From: Candidatus Melainabacteria bacterium
GTDB lineage: Bacteria; Cyanobacteriota; Vampirovibrionia; Obscuribacterales; Obscuribacteraceae
Reading direction: 5' to 3'
NCBI GenBank assembly: GCA_003242885.1
Contig: QKMZ01000003.1
Location: forward strand, 867,733 to 931,732
DNA length: 64,000 nt
The notes below the pieces were generated by a model. The model was not told the DNA's origin. It ran no database searches and worked only from the letters and a program-made list of their open reading frames with translations. A program made the translations under genes and the position numbers. This document shows positions 34,353 to 43,698 of this stretch, one piece after another (within the stretch, counting starts at the first letter, position 1; each line of letters opens with the position of its first letter).

Positions 34353-36743
34353 TTATTGCGCTAATTCTTGTGCAGCTTCGGAAGTTTCTTCCTTCGTCGT
34401 CAAAGCCTTCCAAAGCAACCCGAAAAAAGCGAGAAGCCCCAGCAAGCTAATCGCGCCGCCAATGTATAAGTAGATTGGCTCGTAGCGGAATTCAATCGAG
34501 TGCTTTCCGGGTTTTATTTCAAGACCGCGCAAAACATAATTCGTTCGCACAATTTCTTGCTGCCGCCCATCGATAGTCGCTTTCCAGCCAGGGTAGAACA
34601 AATCGCTCAAGACGAGAAAGCCGCCAGTGCCTGTTTCTGCTTCTAACAAAACTTTTCTGTTTTCAATGGAAACTACCTTAGCGCTTCCAGAAAAGTTGTC
34701 GACCCTTACTGCCTTTGGTGGTGAAGTGAAGCCTTCCGACTTCATACCGGCATCAGAGACGAGAGCAAGTTTGGTGGGGTCAAACAACTCACCTTCGGGC
34801 AACTCACCGCGCCGGATGCTGCGAACAATATCTGCGTCCGCCATCAGGCGAGTTTCGCCTACCATCCAAACTCTCGGCATTGCGCGGGTGTTCTCAAAAA
34901 TATCTGCTTTTCCAATCTCCGCTAACTTCTTGAAGATAGGCTTGTCGTTAGCTTTATAATCCGCCAACCTATTGTCGCCATGCGGTACTGTCAAAAACTT
35001 GACCGCAAGCATGTCAAAACCTCTGAAGTCTGAAGTGAACGTCCAGGGCACAGGTATAAACCCACCTTCCGTAATACCGAGAACTTCCAAGTAGCGAGTG
35101 TTCAACAACGGTCCAAACGCGCTTGCACTTGGAACTTTCCAGAGGCGAGAAAGATTGGGCGGACATTCGTCATCACTACTTGAAACACCGCGAGAGGGCA
35201 ACAATCTCTGGTTGCTAGCAGTAAGTAAGTCGCGATACTTGGGGAGTGAAGCGGGGAGCTGCGTCGTTGCAACAGGCACTGGCGCAGTGCGCCATTCGTT
35301 AAACCAACCGACATATGCAAGGTCGGCAACTGCCACCACTAGCAGTGCGACCTTTAACGGACGCCAATTGGGTTTTTGCAACCACGCCAGAAAAACAACC
35401 AGGATTAAAATCGAACCGTAAAACGGCACTAGAATCGCCGGGTTTTCCCAAAAGGGCGGAAGTGTTCCCTCCAACGAACCCCGCTCTGGAAGCTCGATTA
35501 TTTCTTGAAGGATCTGCACAGAAAGAGAAATTGCACCGCAAGCTACACAAAACAACGTCGCAGCAAACACAACTATCCGACGGCGCGCAAGCTTTTCAAC
35601 CATAAGCCTGGCGAGGACAATTCCACAGACAATGGCAAATGAAACTGCAGCTATTGGATAGAGCAAAGACAATGCTCGGAAATAACCAAATGGCGGGATG
35701 TTATAGAGAATCCATGCTAACGGCGTAGCATTGCCAAAAGCCAAAAGGAAAGTAAGGATGCCTGTAGAAAGCCAGAAAAGGGTTAATACATTGCCGCGCA
35801 GCAAAAGGAAAGCAGCAGAAAAAGTAATGAGAGGCAAAAGCCCGAGATACATAAAGTGCGGAGGGCGTGCTTCAAGGCCAAAGTATGGGATGTTGAAAAA
35901 CATACTGTTCATCGCCCCTAACGCGTTTGGCGTGACCAAGCCAATTGCTTGAATGGGATGGCATGAATAAGACAGAAAATCGATGAAAGCGAATTTGCTG
36001 CGCACACTGAATTTCGTCAATTCCCATGTGGGTAGTATCTGAATGGCGCCAATAGCCAATCCTACGGCAATCAAGGCAGCAATGTCGATGAGAAACTTCG
36101 ATTGTCCCTCTTTCATCGTTAGAGAGCGGAACACCGCATATAACACCACGACAACCAAGATATAGGCAACGAATTGCATGTGCCCGTTCAAAACACAAAG
36201 CCCAAGGGCAGCCATTCCAGTAGCAAGCCACGCCAACGAATGCCGCCTGGATAGCTTTTCCATGACAAACAAAATTGCCGTCAAATAAGCCATTGAGTGT
36301 ATAACCGGCGCATGTCTAAGTTCTGCCAGCATGCATCCGCACAGTGGAAACACCAGCGCTGAAACAATGGCTGGGAAGCGTTTTCCCGTGATCAATCGAA
36401 CATACAAATAGAGAAAAACAGAGCAGAGAGAGAAACCGCTGACAATAAATAAGTTCCACCCAACCGGCATTGGAATCTTGCTCAAAACAAGTGAAACCGG
36501 GTACCAAATCTGCGCCAATGGATCAGCATGAACCGGCCATCCAGCGCCTACTAAAGGCGTCCAGATGGTTCGCTCACCAAGAAAGGCAGGAAGGCTTTGT
36601 GTGCGGTCGTCATCGGGTGCAAGCAGATTGCCTGTCAAAACTACAGGCGCGAAGTAAATGAAAAACAACGCCGTGAAAGCGCCATAGAGAATGCCAAAGT
36701 GCTTCAACTTCTGCAAAATCTTTGCTTTGTTGCCTTTGATCAT
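34353..36743 (-). CDS. YfhO family membrane protein (GT-C fold)
   Basis: A 796-residue polytopic membrane protein with about 12 helices and a C-terminal extracytoplasmic domain. The ending FYPGWKATIDG followed by EIKPGKHSIEFRYEP is the hallmark of YfhO-type proteins. In Firmicutes, YfhO and relatives transfer sugars from a polyprenyl carrier to cell-surface polymers. A lipid-linked sugar transferase role is therefore likely but the acceptor is unknown. The start follows AAGGAT. Three 19-base repeats sit directly upstream of the ribosome site and may control expression. Confidence 0.8.
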   Translation of the reverse strand: MIKGNKAKILQKLKHFGILYGAFTALFFIYFAPVVLTGNLLAPDDDRTQSLPAFLGERTIWTPLVGAGWPVHADPLAQIWYPVSLVLSKIPMPVGWNLFIVSGFSLCSVFLYLYVRLITGKRFPAIVSALVFPLCGCMLAELRHAPVIHSMAYLTAILFVMEKLSRRHSLAWLATGMAALGLCVLNGHMQFVAYILVVVVLYAVFRSLTMKEGQSKFLIDIAALIAVGLAIGAIQILPTWELTKFSVRSKFAFIDFLSYSCHPIQAIGLVTPNALGAMNSMFFNIPYFGLEARPPHFMYLGLLPLITFSAAFLLLRGNVLTLFWLSTGILTFLLAFGNATPLAWILYNIPPFGYFRALSLLYPIAAVSFAIVCGIVLARLMVEKLARRRIVVFAATLFCVACGAISLSVQILQEIIELPERGSLEGTLPPFWENPAILVPFYGSILILVVFLAWLQKPNWRPLKVALLVVAVADLAYVGWFNEWRTAPVPVATTQLPASLPKYRDLLTASNQRLLPSRGVSSSDDECPPNLSRLWKVPSASAFGPLLNTRYLEVLGITEGGFIPVPWTFTSDFRGFDMLAVKFLTVPHGDNRLADYKANDKPIFKKLAEIGKADIFENTRAMPRVWMVGETRLMADADIVRSIRRGELPEGELFDPTKLALVSDAGMKSEGFTSPPKAVRVDNFSGSAKVVSIENRKVLLEAETGTGGFLVLSDLFYPGWKATIDGRQQEIVRTNYVLRGLEIKPGKHSIEFRYEPIYLYIGGAISLLGLLAFFGLLWKALTTKEETSEAAQELAQ

Positions 36744-36753
36744 TCAGATCCTT

Positions 36754-36810
36754 TATCGGTTCCAAACTTGTATATCGGTTCCAAACTCGTTTTCTGGTTC
36801 CAAGCTCGAT
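36754..36810 (-). repeat. Three tandem 19-base repeats upstream of the YfhO-like gene
   Basis: The unit TATCGGTTCCAAACTTGTA recurs with period 19 (starts at 36754, 36773 and 36792), the third copy with a few changes. The array fills most of the 79-base gap between two leftward genes and ends about 10 bases before the YfhO start codon. An iteron-like operator or a translation-control element is possible. Confidence 0.65.
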
Positions 36811-36822
36811 TATCACACAAGC

Positions 36823-37440
36823 TTATATACTTGGAAGACTCTTGATTAGGTTCGTACAAACGTCCGTATTGAGAGCCTTTCCGGGTTCACTCAGAGACCA
36901 AACGAGAATTGTTTTCTTCTTCTCAATATTACGAACGCAACCTACAAAGCCTTCGTAGACTCGTCCGGCATTGTCCTTGAGCAACCCAGTCATGTAGAGC
37001 ATTTTTTCAGAACCAACCGGGATCTCGCCTTTCGTTTTCACATCAGTGAATTTGCAAGTTGTTGTGCCGGTGTGGATGCCTATGTCATAAAATCGATCTA
37101 GAACTTCCTTCGTTGCAATCGCCTCGGTATTGTCGTTGAGCTTGCAAATAAAAAACATTTGCTGCTTGTTTGGAACATACTCAACAACCAAAAGAGCGCC
37201 GTCAAACCAACGGAAATCCAGATCGTATTTGTATTCGTAGCCGCTGGGCAGTGGTTTTGGAAACGGCGCAATTTTCTGCGCGACGAATTCCATATATGTC
37301 GCATCGGTCGAGTGCAAACTCATCGTTCGAAACTCGAGAATCACCTGAGTGGCAACAAAGAGAAAACCGGCAACACCGATAAACACAAGCGAAATCAGTG
37401 ATTTAGACCAAAGCGGCAGAGACCGTTTCTCTTTTTTCAC
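36823..37440 (-). CDS. Membrane-anchored protein of unknown function
   Basis: A 205-residue protein with an N-terminal membrane helix (about 12-32) after a basic start, and a mostly beta-type outside domain. No known domain is evident. Its GTG start directly follows the folD stop with no gap, so translation is coupled to folD. The rest (for example LPSGYEYKYDLDFRWFDGALLVVEY) suggests a small periplasmic binding fold. Role unknown. It lies between folD and the repeats before the YfhO-like gene. Confidence 0.6.
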   Translation of the reverse strand: MKKEKRSLPLWSKSLISLVFIGVAGFLFVATQVILEFRTMSLHSTDATYMEFVAQKIAPFPKPLPSGYEYKYDLDFRWFDGALLVVEYVPNKQQMFFICKLNDNTEAIATKEVLDRFYDIGIHTGTTTCKFTDVKTKGEIPVGSEKMLYMTGLLKDNAGRVYEGFVGCVRNIEKKKTILVWSLSEPGKALNTDVCTNLIKSLPSI

Positions 37441-38343
37441 TCAGTCAGCAGCTCCAGTTTTTCTTTCGTAATTCTCAAAGGTATTAGCCAGCAGCATTGC
37501 CACAGTCATCGGACCTACACCACCTGGCACAGGTGTGATGTGCGAAGCAACGGTCTTCGCTTCGTCAAAACAAACGTCGCCTGCTATCTTGCCTTTAGCG
37601 CCTGCTTCACCTTCGGAGTGGTGAATACCAACGTCGATCACTACAGCACCCGGCTTGATCCATGAGCCTCGCACAAATTCACGCTTACCCATCGCTACAA
37701 CGAGAATATCGGCTTGCGCACACACTTCGCTTAGATTGGCTGTCTTGCTGTGGCAAACTGTAACCGTCGCATTCTTTTGTGTAAGAAGCGCCGCTGCTGG
37801 TTTGCCAACAAGATTGGAACGCCCGATGACCACGGCGTTTTTACCGGACGGGTCAATTTTATATTGTTCCAAAAGTCTCATTACGCCTTTCGGAGTGCAG
37901 GGCGTCGGACCTTTCTTGCCGCAGAAAAGCAGACCAAGATTGTAGGGGTGCAGGCCGTCTGCGTCCTTGGCAGGATCAAGATGGTCGAGGACATTATCTG
38001 CTGAAAGCTTGCCCGGAAGTGGCAACTGAACAAGAATGCCATCAACCTTGTCGTCTTTGTTGAGCTTTTCGACGCAATCAATCAGTTCTTTTTCAGTGAC
38101 GTCTGCCGGAAATTTATGGAAGAAGCTCTCGATGCCTGCTGCTTCGCATGACTTCACTTTGTTTTTGACATAGATGGCGCTTGCTGGGTCATCACCGGCA
38201 AGTATTACTGCCAGGCCCGGCGCGCGTTTTCCCTTTTGAGTGTGGCGCTCGATTTTAACCTTTAACTCGTCCTTGACCAGCTTGGCAAGCTCCTTGCCAT
38301 CCATCAGAGTTGCAGCCTTCTCGTCTTTCAGCACTTCTGGCAC
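37441..38343 (-). CDS. folD: Bifunctional methylenetetrahydrofolate dehydrogenase / cyclohydrolase
   Basis: FolD interconverts 5,10-methylene-, methenyl- and 10-formyl-tetrahydrofolate, feeding purine and formyl-Met synthesis. The 300-residue product has the family blocks ILVQLPLPG, DGLHPYNLG, PCTPKGVMRLL and GRSNLVGKPAAALL, and the closing TPVPGGVGPMTVAML. Catalytic Lys in AIYVKNKVKSCE is present. I prefer the GTG at 38343, eight bases after GGGAGGG, over the open frame's GTG seven codons earlier. The next gene starts immediately after its stop. Confidence 0.94.
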   Translation of the reverse strand: MPEVLKDEKAATLMDGKELAKLVKDELKVKIERHTQKGKRAPGLAVILAGDDPASAIYVKNKVKSCEAAGIESFFHKFPADVTEKELIDCVEKLNKDDKVDGILVQLPLPGKLSADNVLDHLDPAKDADGLHPYNLGLLFCGKKGPTPCTPKGVMRLLEQYKIDPSGKNAVVIGRSNLVGKPAAALLTQKNATVTVCHSKTANLSEVCAQADILVVAMGKREFVRGSWIKPGAVVIDVGIHHSEGEAGAKGKIAGDVCFDEAKTVASHITPVPGGVGPMTVAMLLANTFENYERKTGAAD

Positions 38344-38468
38344 TTCACACCCTCCCGCAGTCACCTCGCATAAGCTTACGGTGTTCGGCGCAATCTTGCC
38401 GGATCTAATAACAATTGATTGAGATCACTTAGAAACATTTTGAAAAACAAATATGCATCGCGCCAGCC

Positions 38469-39467
38469 CTACAAATGCTGGAAACATTTACTCATGTCGA
38501 GCGGCGGAGCCGGCGAGCCGTAGCGCGTCAAATCGATAGACACTCCGTCAGTAACAATCCCTATGGGTACGAAGGGGTTATTTTTGCTGCCTTCTTTGCG
38601 CCATTCGCCCCACACATTGGCATCGATGCAACCGACCAGCTCATAATCTTCACCACCGTAAAGCGCCCAGTCTACAGGGTCTACGCCAGCCTGAGCGGCA
38701 ATCTTCTTTGTCTGCGCATCAATAGGAATCGAGCCCAGTTCAACCATCATGCCGACAGAATTTGCCCTGGCAAGTTGAACGAGTGCATCAGCCAAACCAT
38801 CGGACGCGTCCATCAGGGCGCCCGCAGAGCCTGTTTTTCCCACCAGCATCCAGGCTTCAGACAAACGCGGCATGGGGTGGATGTGCTTGCCGAGCGTATG
38901 CGACCCGCCGCCATCTTTGCTGTTCCTCTTAGAGGCCTCACCCGCCAGTAGCTGCCAGAGCCCAGCACGGCTGGCTCCGAAATCACCGGTAGCAATGATT
39001 ACATCGCCCGGCTTGGCGCCAGAGCGAGTCAGGCACCCATTCTCGTGAACGTCACCAATAACGGTCAGGGAAAGCATAAGTTGGTCGCTGGCAGTAATGT
39101 CGCCGCCTGCAATGCTGACACGAAATTGCCGAGCGCAGCTGCCGATGCCCTCATAGAGACTGCGGAAGTCATTCTGCGAAAACCCTGCAGGAGCGCAAAC
39201 AGTGACAAACAGATATCGCGGGCGACCAGCCATGGCGGCAATATCGCTTAAGTTGACGGCTGCTGCTTTCCATCCGATTTCTTCCAGCGACATAAGGTCG
39301 CGGCGAAAGTGAACGCCCTCGACCAGTGCATCTGTAGAGACTAGAGTCTGCGAGGAGATCAGCGCGCAATCGTCACCGATGAGGCTGCCTCCTACCCAAC
39401 CCTTAATTGAATCGATCATTTTTTGCTCGCCAGTGAGCAATTCGGCGAATGAAGACGCCGTTTTCAT
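38469..39467 (-). CDS. thiL: Thiamine-monophosphate kinase
   Basis: ThiL adds a phosphate to thiamine monophosphate, making the cofactor thiamine pyrophosphate. The 332-residue protein from the ATG at 39467 (AGGACAG upstream) shows the AIR-synthase-like fold: GDDCALI (metal-binding Asp pair), DALVEGVHF, VNLSDIAAMAGRPRY, IATGDFGASRAGL, DASDGLADAL and GGEDYELVGCI. The upstream open frame of 71 codons has an unusual hydrophobic make-up and is not needed. I looked for a TPP riboswitch in the leader and saw none. Confidence 0.93.
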   Translation of the reverse strand: MKTASSFAELLTGEQKMIDSIKGWVGGSLIGDDCALISSQTLVSTDALVEGVHFRRDLMSLEEIGWKAAAVNLSDIAAMAGRPRYLFVTVCAPAGFSQNDFRSLYEGIGSCARQFRVSIAGGDITASDQLMLSLTVIGDVHENGCLTRSGAKPGDVIIATGDFGASRAGLWQLLAGEASKRNSKDGGGSHTLGKHIHPMPRLSEAWMLVGKTGSAGALMDASDGLADALVQLARANSVGMMVELGSIPIDAQTKKIAAQAGVDPVDWALYGGEDYELVGCIDANVWGEWRKEGSKNNPFVPIGIVTDGVSIDLTRYGSPAPPLDMSKCFQHL

Positions 39468-39746
39468 GGTGCTGTCCTGCCCCAAAGCCAAACTCCCACT
39501 GCCAAAAATTAATAACACATAAGATGCTACAATCAGGCAGTAAGGAATGTCCAGCGATGTCGGCAAAAACCGCCGGTGACCAAGGGTTCGAGCACTCGAG
39601 AACCAAAGGGTTCGTGAAAGGAATAGCTCGGACGAATCGGTAAAAATCCAGTAAAAAGGACATTCTAATGCTGAAACCAATCAGCTAAAAGTCATCTAAG
39701 ACGCAATGTCTCCAGAGTACGGGCATCGAATAAGAGGAAAAAATCA

Positions 39747-40001
39747 GTGAACGCGGTCGGAAATATCATCGTCGGGCTAGTTCAGCTCCTCAATCTCATC
39801 ATCATCGTCTGGTGTTTGCTAAGTTGGTTTCCCAACATTCACTGGCATGAACAACCTTTTAGAACTCTCGATCGCATCGTGCAACCTATCATTGCGCCCT
39901 TCAGGCGTATCATCCCGCCGATTGCCAATATCGATCTGTCGCCAATGCTGGCCATTTTTGTGTTACAAGGAATCATGGTTGCTGTAAGGAATTTCTTTTA
40001 A
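39747..40001 (+). CDS. YggT family membrane protein
   Basis: An 84-residue protein with two hydrophobic helices separated by the conserved loop PFRTLDRIVQPIIAPFRRIIPP and then DLSPMLAIFVLQG, diagnostic of the YggT family. Members are linked to cell division or membrane organisation in cyanobacteria and E. coli; the molecular function is open. GTG start after AGAGGA. It is followed on the same strand by a Tat-exported protein. Confidence 0.9.
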   Translation: MNAVGNIIVGLVQLLNLIIIVWCLLSWFPNIHWHEQPFRTLDRIVQPIIAPFRRIIPPIANIDLSPMLAIFVLQGIMVAVRNFF

Positions 40002-40036
40002 ATCCTGCAGGGCCTTAGCGGTTCTTTGGTTTTGTG

Positions 40037-42061
40037 ATGCTCACTAGAAGGTCTTTCCTCTTGGGCTCGCTCATTTCGTGGGCAGCAACAAGCGAATTAT
40101 TCAATCCCGTATTTAGTTTGCCGAAGCTCAAGGCAAAGCCGGCAGCGCCCGTCTCGGGTCCGCACACCATAGCGCGCGCCGAATGGCCCCCGGCGATTAT
40201 TCCTGATTTTGCCTCAGTGGCAAATCCGCAGGGCTTTTCGCTCTTCTGTGATGAGTTTGGGCGGATGTCGATAGTCGACATCAGGCGCCCTGGTAACCCA
40301 AAGACACCAGTCAAAGTCATGGGCGAACTGTCTGGTCTGGGCAAGCGCGTATTTGATTTCACTTCGTTTGGACCACGCGCATATGCCCTGGTTGCCCTAA
40401 ACTCCGACCCTGCAGATTTGCAGTTGAACCTTGTCACTATTAACGTGACCAATTTCGCCGCACCGTCAGTGGTATCGAAGATGCCACTGAGAGATTATGC
40501 AGAGTTTACGGCAATCACTTCCAATAACGATCTGGTGTGCGTCGCAGGAACCTCGCTTTCGGGCGAAAATCTGGTGACGCTGTATCAATCCCCGATCAAG
40601 GGCAAAGCGGCAGAACCTTCTCTTCTTGCGTCTTTCTCGGTTCCTTATCCTGTAGCAGCCATGGATGTTCAAGACCGCACCATGGTGATTTTGCAGTGTG
40701 CACCGCAAGCACCAATTTCTCAGCTAGATATCTACAACATTGCATATCCGCGCTCGCCGGTGGCAAAAGAACCGATTAAGCTGGAAGGCGAATTCAAACG
40801 ACTGGCTCGTGTTCGCTCAACAGTAGTGGTTTCCGGTCGTCCCATGATTAATGACAGACTGGCAAACGCCTGCGAATCTCGCACTATATTCCTCGACCCA
40901 TCACCACGTGTGGTGTCATCGCTGACCTTGGAACCTTTGACGTCAGTGCTGAGTTCTACAGCTCAGCGCGACCGTTTTCTTGTTTTGGGTGAAACGAAAC
41001 AAGGGCGTAAGGTACTCTCATTAGTTGCCGACAAAACCGGTCATCTAACAAGAGAACAAGTAGTCAACCTGCCGGCACCGAAAGGCAGTTATGGGCAGCA
41101 CGCTAACATCGTAGCGAAAGATCGCAACATCTATGTATGTTCCGGATGGGCCGGCGTCGAAATGCTGACAGGCGGAAAAGAAGGATGGACGCCTGCTTAT
41201 ACCTACTCGATTCCTCGACTGCCTGCATCGGGCGTAGCAAGTTGGAACAACATGGTGGTGCTCGGCGGCTCCGATCTCAAATTGTACGACATCTCCAACC
41301 CAGACAAACCGAGCCTTGTTTCCACCCAGGATTTGCCGACATCAGTCAAAGCAATCGTAGGCGCAGGAAGTTATGTCCTCTGTCTTTCGAAAGACGGTGT
41401 CGCATTGCGCAAGATGGACAGTCTAGCCAACATCGCAGCCACACTAAAAACGCAAGGCAGTCAGCTCTGCTACGACTCGGTAATTCAAAAGGCTTTTGTA
41501 ATATCGGAACAAGAGAAAAAATCCGTAGCCCAGCGCGTGAAGGTTTACTCCAACAAATTGGAAGTTGAGAAGACTATCGACTTGCCCAAGGGTGTAAATC
41601 GCGGCGTCGCACTAGGCGGATACATGCTCTGCGCAGCGCTCAACGACCTGTATCTCTACGGTGTCGCTGACAATGTCGAGCAATTTTCCACACGACATTT
41701 TGAGAATCTCGCGCCTCGCGATTTCGCGCTTACTGATGACTATGTACTTGCTACCTTTGTAGATCAACAAACCAAAGGCTTCTTCCTGGTCCTTTCAAAA
41801 GACAACAAGGACATGCATGTCCTCGGTTCTGTCGACCTTCCTCATGACGGCACTGCAGTCGCCGTCCAGGGCAAGCGGGCTATCACTGCGGGCAGAACGC
41901 CGGACGGAAAGAGCATTGCTGTCATCGTCGACTTCACAACTCCATCGGCACCAAAGATAGTTGCAACACTGCCAGTCGTCGAATCGGCTTCGGCAATCTC
42001 AATCAAAGACCGCATGGCAATCGTCGTCGGTCGCGGGCTCGAACTACTCTCCCTTATGTGA
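40037..42061 (+). CDS. Tat-exported LVIVD-repeat / beta-propeller-like protein
   Basis: A 674-residue exported protein. The start MLTRRSFLLGSLISWA carries a twin-arginine signal (RRSFL), so it is probably exported folded. The body contains regular beta blades of the LVIVD type, for example DEFGRMSIVDIRRPGNPKTPV, VVLGGSDLKLYDISNPDKPSLV and AVQGKRAITAGRTPD. These form a propeller-like surface, usually for binding. No catalytic residues or cofactor site are evident, though Tat export hints at fast folding or a cofactor. The next gene starts 10 bases after its stop. Confidence 0.75.
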   Translation: MLTRRSFLLGSLISWAATSELFNPVFSLPKLKAKPAAPVSGPHTIARAEWPPAIIPDFASVANPQGFSLFCDEFGRMSIVDIRRPGNPKTPVKVMGELSGLGKRVFDFTSFGPRAYALVALNSDPADLQLNLVTINVTNFAAPSVVSKMPLRDYAEFTAITSNNDLVCVAGTSLSGENLVTLYQSPIKGKAAEPSLLASFSVPYPVAAMDVQDRTMVILQCAPQAPISQLDIYNIAYPRSPVAKEPIKLEGEFKRLARVRSTVVVSGRPMINDRLANACESRTIFLDPSPRVVSSLTLEPLTSVLSSTAQRDRFLVLGETKQGRKVLSLVADKTGHLTREQVVNLPAPKGSYGQHANIVAKDRNIYVCSGWAGVEMLTGGKEGWTPAYTYSIPRLPASGVASWNNMVVLGGSDLKLYDISNPDKPSLVSTQDLPTSVKAIVGAGSYVLCLSKDGVALRKMDSLANIAATLKTQGSQLCYDSVIQKAFVISEQEKKSVAQRVKVYSNKLEVEKTIDLPKGVNRGVALGGYMLCAALNDLYLYGVADNVEQFSTRHFENLAPRDFALTDDYVLATFVDQQTKGFFLVLSKDNKDMHVLGSVDLPHDGTAVAVQGKRAITAGRTPDGKSIAVIVDFTTPSAPKIVATLPVVESASAISIKDRMAIVVGRGLELLSLM

Positions 42062-42071
42062 GCGCATCGCA

Positions 42072-43424
42072 ATGAAAGCACCCAGCCTGACTGTTCAGAT
42101 CTTCATTGGACTTGTAGTAGGAATCGCTGTTGGCGCGCTCTTTCCGCAAGTTGGCACCGCGCTTGCGCCGGGTGGGACAATCTTCATCCATTTGATCAAA
42201 ACAATCATTGCGCCGCTCGTTTTCGCAACACTGGTTGTCGGCATCGCAGGCATGGAAAGCGCGCATTCGTTAGGACGATTGAGCGCAAAGGCTTTCCTTT
42301 ATTTCGAAGTGGTGACAACATTTGCACTGGCAATTGGTCTTTTGTTGGTCAATGTTTTGAAACCAGGCGTCGGTGTTCAGCTTGACGCCGCCGCTAAAGT
42401 CGGTGAAATAGCCAAGCAACCGTCTGTTTCCGACTTGATCGTTCACATTTTTCCCACCAGCGTAATCGACTCGATGGCGCGTGGAGATGTTCTTCAAATC
42501 GTAGTCTTCTCAATAATTTTCGCGTTGGCCGTGAGTGCAACGAAAGCAACGATGATTTTGGAATTCTGCCAGAGCCTTGCTAATGTGATGTTCAAATACA
42601 CAGGCTACGTGATGAAGTTCGCTCCAATCGGCGTGGCATGCGCAATGGCAGCGACCGTCGGCGAACACGGTTTAAATGTGCTGGCAAAACTCGCGCAGCT
42701 CGTGGGTACCTTGTATCTAGCGTTATTCGTCTTTATCTTCTGCGTGTTGTTGCCGGTCGCGGTAATCGCAAGAATTCCTCTGGGGAAATTTGCCCGCGCC
42801 GTGAAAGAGCCATTTTTCATCGCATTCTCAACGACTTCCAGCGAAGCTGCACTGCCGAAAGCATTGACCGCCATGGAATCTATCGGCGTGCCTAAGAAGA
42901 TCGTCAGTTTCGTCTTGCCGCTGGGTTATACATTCAACCTGGACGGAACAACTCTCTATCTCTCGCTCGCTTCGGTATTTGTCGCGCAAGCTGCAGGCGT
43001 CAATCTGACCATCGAACAACAAGTATTGATGATGTTCACTCTAATGCTCACAAGCAAGGGCGTTGCAGCAGTGCCTCGCGCATCGCTAGTAATACTCGCC
43101 GGCACACTTGCATCATTCAATCTTCCATTGGCTGGTGTCGCCTTGATTCTCGGCGTTGACACCGTTATGGATATGGCTCGAACCTCAGTCAATGTCCTCG
43201 GCAATTGTCTTGCTTCCTGTGTCCTGGCCCGCTGGGAAGGCGAATTCGACGATACTAAAGACGGCACAACCGGCTTGGGCTCCGGCGAAGACCACCACAC
43301 TCTCAATGTACACAGTCACTCGGTAGGCGCGGATAGCACGAACAACCCAGGAGGGCTGGAAACCGCCAAAAGCAACGAAAGCCCTACCAGCGAGACAGCC
43401 GAAGCCAGCGCTGTCAGCGTCTAA
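42072..43424 (+). CDS. Dicarboxylate/amino acid:cation symporter (DAACS family)
   Basis: A 450-residue glutamate/C4-dicarboxylate symporter related to GltP/DctA. The Ser-rich re-entrant loop FSTTSSEAALPKAL and the ion-site motif GYTFNLDGTTLYLSL are present, as is MDMARTSVNVLGN, which binds the substrate amino/carboxyl groups in this family. Arg after GNCLASCVLARWE fits acidic substrates. An atypical 60-residue C-terminal tail, Gly/Ser/His-rich, is probably cytoplasmic. The ATG at 42072 is preferred over the longer frame that overlaps the preceding gene. Glutamate, aspartate or succinate are likely solutes. Confidence 0.92.
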   Translation: MKAPSLTVQIFIGLVVGIAVGALFPQVGTALAPGGTIFIHLIKTIIAPLVFATLVVGIAGMESAHSLGRLSAKAFLYFEVVTTFALAIGLLLVNVLKPGVGVQLDAAAKVGEIAKQPSVSDLIVHIFPTSVIDSMARGDVLQIVVFSIIFALAVSATKATMILEFCQSLANVMFKYTGYVMKFAPIGVACAMAATVGEHGLNVLAKLAQLVGTLYLALFVFIFCVLLPVAVIARIPLGKFARAVKEPFFIAFSTTSSEAALPKALTAMESIGVPKKIVSFVLPLGYTFNLDGTTLYLSLASVFVAQAAGVNLTIEQQVLMMFTLMLTSKGVAAVPRASLVILAGTLASFNLPLAGVALILGVDTVMDMARTSVNVLGNCLASCVLARWEGEFDDTKDGTTGLGSGEDHHTLNVHSHSVGADSTNNPGGLETAKSNESPTSETAEASAVSV

Positions 43425-43698
43425 GGCTTTTTAGGTGTTTTCGAATAAAACGTCTTAATACCGCGAAAAACATTTGCCTCATCCCCAGGCGCTTTCCCGG
43501 GTTAAGACTGAAGTTTTGCGATTTCACCATCTATTTATCTTAGGCTCGCTCCAATGCAAGCTTTTTCGGGTAAAAACGGGTTAGAACACTCTATTAAGTG
43601 AAGACGGCAACTAACTCCGCGCCGACCCAAAAGGGACAATGAAACGGATAACAAGCCAGCCGTACGACCGGTCAAGCTATAAAGCCACTGGAGGCTAA
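43425..43698. other. Intergenic region upstream of the second M48 gene, no gene seen
   Basis: This 274-base stretch has no plausible open frame. It ends with the strong ribosome site GGAGG before the M48 ATG. I see no convincing promoter pair. Confidence 0.4.

Noticed and set aside
31680..36810. CRISPR array
   Set aside because: The short repeats are directly tandem with no spacers of regular length, and no cas gene is present.
39468..39560. TPP riboswitch ahead of thiL
   Set aside because: I saw none of the conserved CUGAGA-type elements in the leader.
39468..39680. 71-residue N-terminal extension of ThiL
   Set aside because: The sequence is hydrophobic and unlike ThiL; the ATG at 39467 has a ribosome site and begins at the normal family position.
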